From Propionibacterium sp. (GTDB taxonomy: Bacteria; Actinomycetota; Actinomycetes; Propionibacteriales; Propionibacteriaceae): DNA of 64,000 nucleotides. Location of the stretch: the NCBI GenBank assembly GCA_012517405.1, contig JAAYVB010000004.1:62001-126000 (forward strand), read 5' to 3'. Under the pieces are notes generated by a model, which had not been told where the DNA came from, did no database searches, and saw only the letters and a list, made by a program, of their open reading frames with translations. Made by a program: the position numbers and the translations under genes. Each line of letters opens with the position of its first letter. Position 1 is the stretch's first letter. Of the stretch, positions 60,004 to 64,000 are shown in pieces.

Positions 60004-62236
60004 GAAGGCACAAGGGCCTAAACGTGCGGCCAAGCCGGCTAAGTCCGGCAGCGCCGCGAAGAAGAAAAAGGGTGGACTGCTCGGCCGCCTGGCCAAGATC
60101 GCGGGCATCGTCGTGCTGGCGTTGCTCTTGGTTGCCAGCGTCATAGGCATGGTCTTCTACGAGAGGACTGAGCTGCCCGATCCCAACGCCGACTTCACCA
60201 CTCAGACGACCCGGCTCTACTTCCGGGATGGCACCTCTGAGCTCGGCTCGCTGGCCATCCAGAACCGCACGAACATCTCCTACGACGACATGCCGCAGTC
60301 GATCAAGGATGCAGTGGTTGCTGCCGAGGATCGCACCTTCTGGACGAACCAGGGCGTCGACCTCAAGGGCATGGGTCGCGCATTCTGGGGCATCCTGACC
60401 AATCGTGAGATCAGCGGCGGCGGCTCGACGATCACTCAGCAGTACATCAAGATCCGGTATCTCACCAGCGACCAGACCTTCTCGCGCAAGTTCACCGAAC
60501 TGGCGTTGGCCATCAAGATGGACAACACCGCGTCGAAGGAAGAGGTGCTCGAGGGCTACCTCAACACCATCTACTTCGGACGCGGCGCGTACGGCATCGA
60601 AGCGGCAGCTCAGGCCTACTTCAACGTGAGCGCCGCAGACCTGACGATCGACCAGTCCGCAGCGCTGGCCGCGATGGTCAACACGCCGTCCACGCTCGAT
60701 CCCGCCAGCGGCGACAACGCCAGGCAGGCGCTGCTACAGCGGTACAACTACGTGATCGACGGCATGCTCGACCCGATAGGATCCATCACCCAGGAACAAC
60801 ACGACCAGTACTACAACCAGCTTCCCGAGTTCCCGGACATCCCGGTGAGCGATGTCTACGGCGGCCCGAATGGGTTCCTGATCGAGATGGCCACCAGCGA
60901 GCTCGAGGCCCAGGGCTTCACCCCGGAGCAGATCAACGGCGGTGGCCTGACGATCATCACCACAGTGGACGCCCGGATGCAGCAGGCTGCCATCGACTCA
61001 GCCGAGTCCACCGTGCAAAGGGCTGTCGACAACGCCTACTACATCACCGATGACGAAGGAAACCGGGTCAAGCCGTCCGCTGACGATCTGCACGTCGGCC
61101 TGGCTTCGATTGATGTCGGTACCGGCGGGATTCTGGCTTTGTACGGAGGTCCGGACTTCGTCTCGAACTCGCGCAACTGGGCGACCACACCGCGTTACGC
61201 GGCGTCCACCTTCAAGGTCTGGGGCGCTGTCGCGGGTCTGCGTAACGGCTTCGGGCTGAGTTCGACGCTGCGCGGGTCCACCTACACCCCGGAGGGCGAT
61301 ACCGAGCCCGTCCAGAATGACTCCGCCTACAACTACGGCACGGTCACACTTCAGAAGGCGATTCAGGACTCGATCAACACCTCGTTCGTCGACCTGGTCG
61401 CGCGCATCCCGAATGGCACCGAAGAACTCATCCGGGCCGCCAATGACGCGGGCATCCCCGAGGACGACAGCTGGGCGCCGCAGGTGAACCGCATGGTGCT
61501 GGGCGAGGGTGAGGTCACCGCACTGGACAACGCGACCGGCTACGCCACACTGGCCGGGAACGGGGTGCGCAACGATACGCACATCGTTGCCGAGGTGCGC
61601 GACGCCTCCGGGAACGTGGTCTACAGCGGAAACACCGATGGCATCCAGGCGATCGAGACGCCGGTTGCCCAAGACCTCAGCTACGCGCTGTCGGGCGCGG
61701 TGGCCGGCTCGACGGTCAATGCGGTCGACGGACGCGATGTGGCGGGCAAGACCGGCACCGAGGGCATCGCGGTCGGCCAGGACGGTGCCACCAAACAGAT
61801 CACTCGTTCGGCCTGGCTGTGCGGCTACACCAAGCAGATCGCCACAGCAGTGGTGATGGTGGCCGGTGACGATGGAAACCAGAACCTGGACGTTTTCGCG
61901 CGGCCCGGCAGCGGCGCATTCTACGGCGCCGGCTACCCGACCGATGTGTGGAATTCCTACATGGCGGTGGCCACCGACGGCTTGCCGTTCGTCGACTTCG
62001 ATCCGCCGGCCAATATCCAGCCGACCGTGCGCAACACCCTTCCGGTGGCCAGCCCCACGTCCGTAGCCCCGCAGCCGAGTGAGACGACCGAGCCGGAGGA
62101 GACATCGGCCCCGGAGACCACCCGTCCCGTCGAGACCACCGAGACGACCGAACCGGGACGTCCGGAGACGACGGCTCCCGAGACGACCGAGGCCCCGGAG
62201 CCGGAGGAACCGACCAGGACCGGGCGTTCTGGCTGA
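59996..62236 (+). CDS. Class A penicillin-binding protein (transglycosylase/transpeptidase)
   Basis: A 746-aa peptidoglycan synthase anchored by one N-terminal membrane helix (residues about 36-58, after a Lys-rich cytosolic tail). The GT51 domain shows AAEDRTFWTNQG near residue 111 (Asn where many homologues have His, common in actinobacteria) and GGGSTITQQYIK. The transpeptidase domain has STFK (Ser404), SIN and KTG motifs (about residue 586). The last 80 residues are Thr/Glu/Pro-rich and extracellular. ATG 59996 overlaps the DUF5318 stop. Confidence 0.93.
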   Translation: MAEKAQGPKRAAKPAKSGSAAKKKKGGLLGRLAKIAGIVVLALLLVASVIGMVFYERTELPDPNADFTTQTTRLYFRDGTSELGSLAIQNRTNISYDDMPQSIKDAVVAAEDRTFWTNQGVDLKGMGRAFWGILTNREISGGGSTITQQYIKIRYLTSDQTFSRKFTELALAIKMDNTASKEEVLEGYLNTIYFGRGAYGIEAAAQAYFNVSAADLTIDQSAALAAMVNTPSTLDPASGDNARQALLQRYNYVIDGMLDPIGSITQEQHDQYYNQLPEFPDIPVSDVYGGPNGFLIEMATSELEAQGFTPEQINGGGLTIITTVDARMQQAAIDSAESTVQRAVDNAYYITDDEGNRVKPSADDLHVGLASIDVGTGGILALYGGPDFVSNSRNWATTPRYAASTFKVWGAVAGLRNGFGLSSTLRGSTYTPEGDTEPVQNDSAYNYGTVTLQKAIQDSINTSFVDLVARIPNGTEELIRAANDAGIPEDDSWAPQVNRMVLGEGEVTALDNATGYATLAGNGVRNDTHIVAEVRDASGNVVYSGNTDGIQAIETPVAQDLSYALSGAVAGSTVNAVDGRDVAGKTGTEGIAVGQDGATKQITRSAWLCGYTKQIATAVVMVAGDDGNQNLDVFARPGSGAFYGAGYPTDVWNSYMAVATDGLPFVDFDPPANIQPTVRNTLPVASPTSVAPQPSETTEPEETSAPETTRPVETTETTEPGRPETTAPETTEAPEPEEPTRTGRSG

Positions 62237-62255
62237 CGTGCGAGACAATGGCCGG

Positions 62256-63743
62256 GTGAGCGAACCGGTCGATTTCACTTACCGTGTGGGCGGGCCCCTG
62301 GGGTCACGGGCCCGCAGGGTCGGCTTGTGGTTCAACCCGGCTTTCTTTGCGTTCACCGCGGCGACGCTGACCTGGTTGATCTTGGTCTGGCGTCAGGTGC
62401 CGTGTCGTCCGCTGCCCGGTGATGCGTTCCCGAATCCCTTCCTACGGATGTGTTACAGCGACATCCCGATTCTCTATCTGAATCGCGATCTGAGTATTGG
62501 GTCAGGGATATACACCGATATAGCGCTCGAGTATCCGGTGCTGACTGGCGGCTTTCTCGCTGTGACCAGGGCGATTACCGGCCTGCTCGGGGCGGTTATC
62601 TCGCCGGAGGCGACCTTCGACGAGCAGCTGGCGGCCTCCCAGCTGTTCTTTCAAGTGAATGCGATCGCGCTGTTCGTCTGCTTCGTGGTCACCGTCTGGG
62701 CGCATCTGAAGATGGGCCGCGACTCACCCCGGGTCGGTTACGCCGGCCCGGTGCGAGTCTGGGACGCGCTGCTCATCGCTGCATCGCCGATCGTCGCACT
62801 GAACGGCCTGATCAACTGGGACATGTTCGCGGTCATGCTGACGTCGATCGGCCTGCTGATCTGGAGCCGCAAGTACCCCTTCATCGCCGGCGGCGTGCTC
62901 GGCCTGGCGTTCGCGGCCAAGTTCTATCCCGTGCTGGTCTTGGTCGCGATCACCCTGATCTGCGTGCGATCGGGCCACTACCGGGCGCTGGCGCGCGCCT
63001 GGATCGGCGCCGTAGTCGCCTGGCTGGCGGTGAACGTGCCGGTGATGATCTTCGCCTGGCAGGGCTGGAGCAAGTTCTGGACGCTGAATGCGGACCGCGG
63101 CGCCGATCTCGGCTCCATCTGGTACGTGCTCACGATGGCCGGTCTCAAGCTTCCCGCGGTCTCGGCCATAGCCTTCGTCTGCATGGCGATCAGCGGCGCC
63201 GCGGTCTGCTGGCTGGTGCTCAGCGCACCCCGCCGGCCACGGCTGGCACAGGTCATCTTGCTGGTGATGCTGTGCTTCTTGATCTTCAACAAGGTCTACT
63301 CACCGCAGTATGCGCTCTGGTTGCTCCCGATCGTCGTGCTGGCCCGCCCCAAAGTCTTCGATGTGGCGATCTGGACGCTGGGTGAGGCGATCTACTACGC
63401 CGCGATCTGGGGATTCCTTGAGGGCGCGATCGGACTGGGCAGCCAGTGGGAATGGATGTACTGGATCGCGGTGATCATCCGGGTCGGCATCCAGCTGTGG
63501 TTCGCGATGCGGGTGATCGAGGACATCAGGTCTCCGTGGAACGACCCGGTGCGATTGCCGATGGTGGACGATCCGCTCGGCGGGGTGGTCAATCACGCCC
63601 CGGATGCGGCCTGGCTGGTGGCGATGCAGGATCGGGCCCGGAGGGCCGCCGAGGCCAGGCGGATGGCCGAGGACGACGAACTCGATCCCGTCGACGATTC
63701 TGCGAACGACACCGCTGCTGAGACTGCGGCGATCGTCCGGTGA
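62256..63743 (+). CDS. GT87-family membrane glycosyltransferase-like protein
   Basis: A 495-aa polytopic membrane protein with about ten helices and the DUF2029/GT87 layout (SIGSGIYTDIALEYPVLTGG periplasmic loop, VALNGLINWDMFAVMLTSIG, FAAKFYPVLVLVAI, FNKVYSPQYALWLLPIV). GT87 enzymes use polyprenyl-phospho-sugars to mannosylate or arabinosylate envelope glycolipids. GTG 62256 gives a SEPVDFTYRVGG start. The stop overlaps the next gene by 4 nt. Confidence 0.85.
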   Translation: MSEPVDFTYRVGGPLGSRARRVGLWFNPAFFAFTAATLTWLILVWRQVPCRPLPGDAFPNPFLRMCYSDIPILYLNRDLSIGSGIYTDIALEYPVLTGGFLAVTRAITGLLGAVISPEATFDEQLAASQLFFQVNAIALFVCFVVTVWAHLKMGRDSPRVGYAGPVRVWDALLIAASPIVALNGLINWDMFAVMLTSIGLLIWSRKYPFIAGGVLGLAFAAKFYPVLVLVAITLICVRSGHYRALARAWIGAVVAWLAVNVPVMIFAWQGWSKFWTLNADRGADLGSIWYVLTMAGLKLPAVSAIAFVCMAISGAAVCWLVLSAPRRPRLAQVILLVMLCFLIFNKVYSPQYALWLLPIVVLARPKVFDVAIWTLGEAIYYAAIWGFLEGAIGLGSQWEWMYWIAVIIRVGIQLWFAMRVIEDIRSPWNDPVRLPMVDDPLGGVVNHAPDAAWLVAMQDRARRAAEARRMAEDDELDPVDDSANDTAAETAAIVR

Positions 63744-64000
63744 CGCGAACCCATCGCCGGGGTGCGCGCCTGGTCATCATCACCTGGCTGGCTACCCGGG
63801 CCATGCTCCTGGGCGTGGCGGCCTACATCATGACCAGCACCGGCGCCTCGCTCGACCAGGTGTTGACCCGCTGGGACGTCGAGCACTACCTGACCATCGC
63901 GATCAATGGCTACCGTGACCCGCTCGATGTTGCCTTCTTTCCCGGCTTGCCGCTGCTGATGGCGGGTTTCGGCTCTCTCGGATTGCCGATCGTGATCTCC
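63740..64000 (+). CDS. Membrane mannosyltransferase (PIG-V-like), 3' end outside window
   Basis: The first 87 codons are visible from GTG 63740. After a basic start (TRTHRRGARLVIITWLATRA) comes a membrane helix and the RWDVEHYLTIAINGY segment followed by VAFFPGLPLLM. This matches the first luminal loop of bacterial PIG-V-like mannosyltransferases. It overlaps the upstream GT87 gene by 4 nt, so both probably act on envelope glycans. Confidence 0.75.
   Translation, partial: MTRTHRRGARLVIITWLATRAMLLGVAAYIMTSTGASLDQVLTRWDVEHYLTIAINGYRDPLDVAFFPGLPLLMAGFGSLGLPIVIS

Overview
The window is high-GC, densely packed, and its gene families point to an actinobacterium. The right end carries a DUF5318 protein, a class A penicillin-binding protein with a Thr/Glu/Pro-rich tail and GT87/mannosyltransferase genes. 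That arrangement resembles Propionibacteriaceae, but the family is inference. Nothing identifies a species. Frequent GTG starts and 1-8 nt gene overlaps are used throughout.

Layout. (a) 1-6509: a hydantoin / N-substituted amino-acid catabolic block (D-aminoacylase, hydantoinase, divergent GntR regulator, diaminopropionate ammonia-lyase-like enzyme, M20 carbamoylase, hydantoin racemase). (b) 6476-9642: GyrI-like protein, HAD phosphatase, AlkD-like repair protein, MTA/SAH nucleosidase. (c) 9643-13425: a low-GC insert encoding a halocin-C8-like cysteine-rich bacteriocin precursor, a hydrolase-like protein, a small secreted peptide, and a LuxR-type response regulator with a sensor that lacks an ATPase domain. 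A broken second copy of mtnN lies on its right edge. (d) 13650-17280: an FMN riboswitch with an SD-sequestering hairpin, then ribD-ribE-ribBA-ribH. (e) 17411-33241: SWI2/SNF2 helicase, 5'-truncated glutamate dehydrogenase, an aminotransferase / RraA-like aldolase / split transketolase operon, a release-factor-like protein, a frameshifted MFS transporter, a flavin disulfide reductase, a truncated antiporter, and ketopantoate-reductase-like and 2-hydroxyacid dehydrogenase genes.

(f) 33242-58892 is a defence and mobility island. It holds a HigBA toxin-antitoxin pair whose HigA carries an HExxH peptidase domain, and a 304-bp MITE-like element with elaborate internal repeats. It also holds an HNH nuclease, serine-recombinase debris, a SLATT + CD-NTase second-messenger pair, an AbiE pair and a complete type 1 BREX operon (brxA-brxB-brxC-pglX-pglZ-brxL). 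Upstream of BREX sits a frameshifted HTH gene, and diverging from it is a three-gene unit (unknown, DUF1883-TIR, unknown). The island ends in an IS5-family element whose terminal repeats match those of the MITE. A 3'-terminal piece of the 2-hydroxyacid dehydrogenase gene is duplicated about 2.2 kb to the right, bracketing the HigBA module. (g) 59389-64000: tRNA-Ala(UGC), DUF5318 protein, PBP, GT87 protein and the start of a mannosyltransferase.

The catabolic block plausibly racemises hydantoins, opens them, removes the carbamoyl group and deaminates products under GntR control. The riboflavin block is a complete FMN-regulated pathway. The island stacks several antiphage modules. The most unusual items are the halocin-like island with its incomplete sensor kinase, the three-gene TIR unit divergent from BREX, and the MITE with phased 10-bp repeats leading into a 60-bp palindrome. 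Gene fragments (mtnN, gdh, ketopantoate reductase-like, thrE-like, 2-hydroxyacid dehydrogenase, recombinase) are common, which suggests repeated local duplication and deletion.
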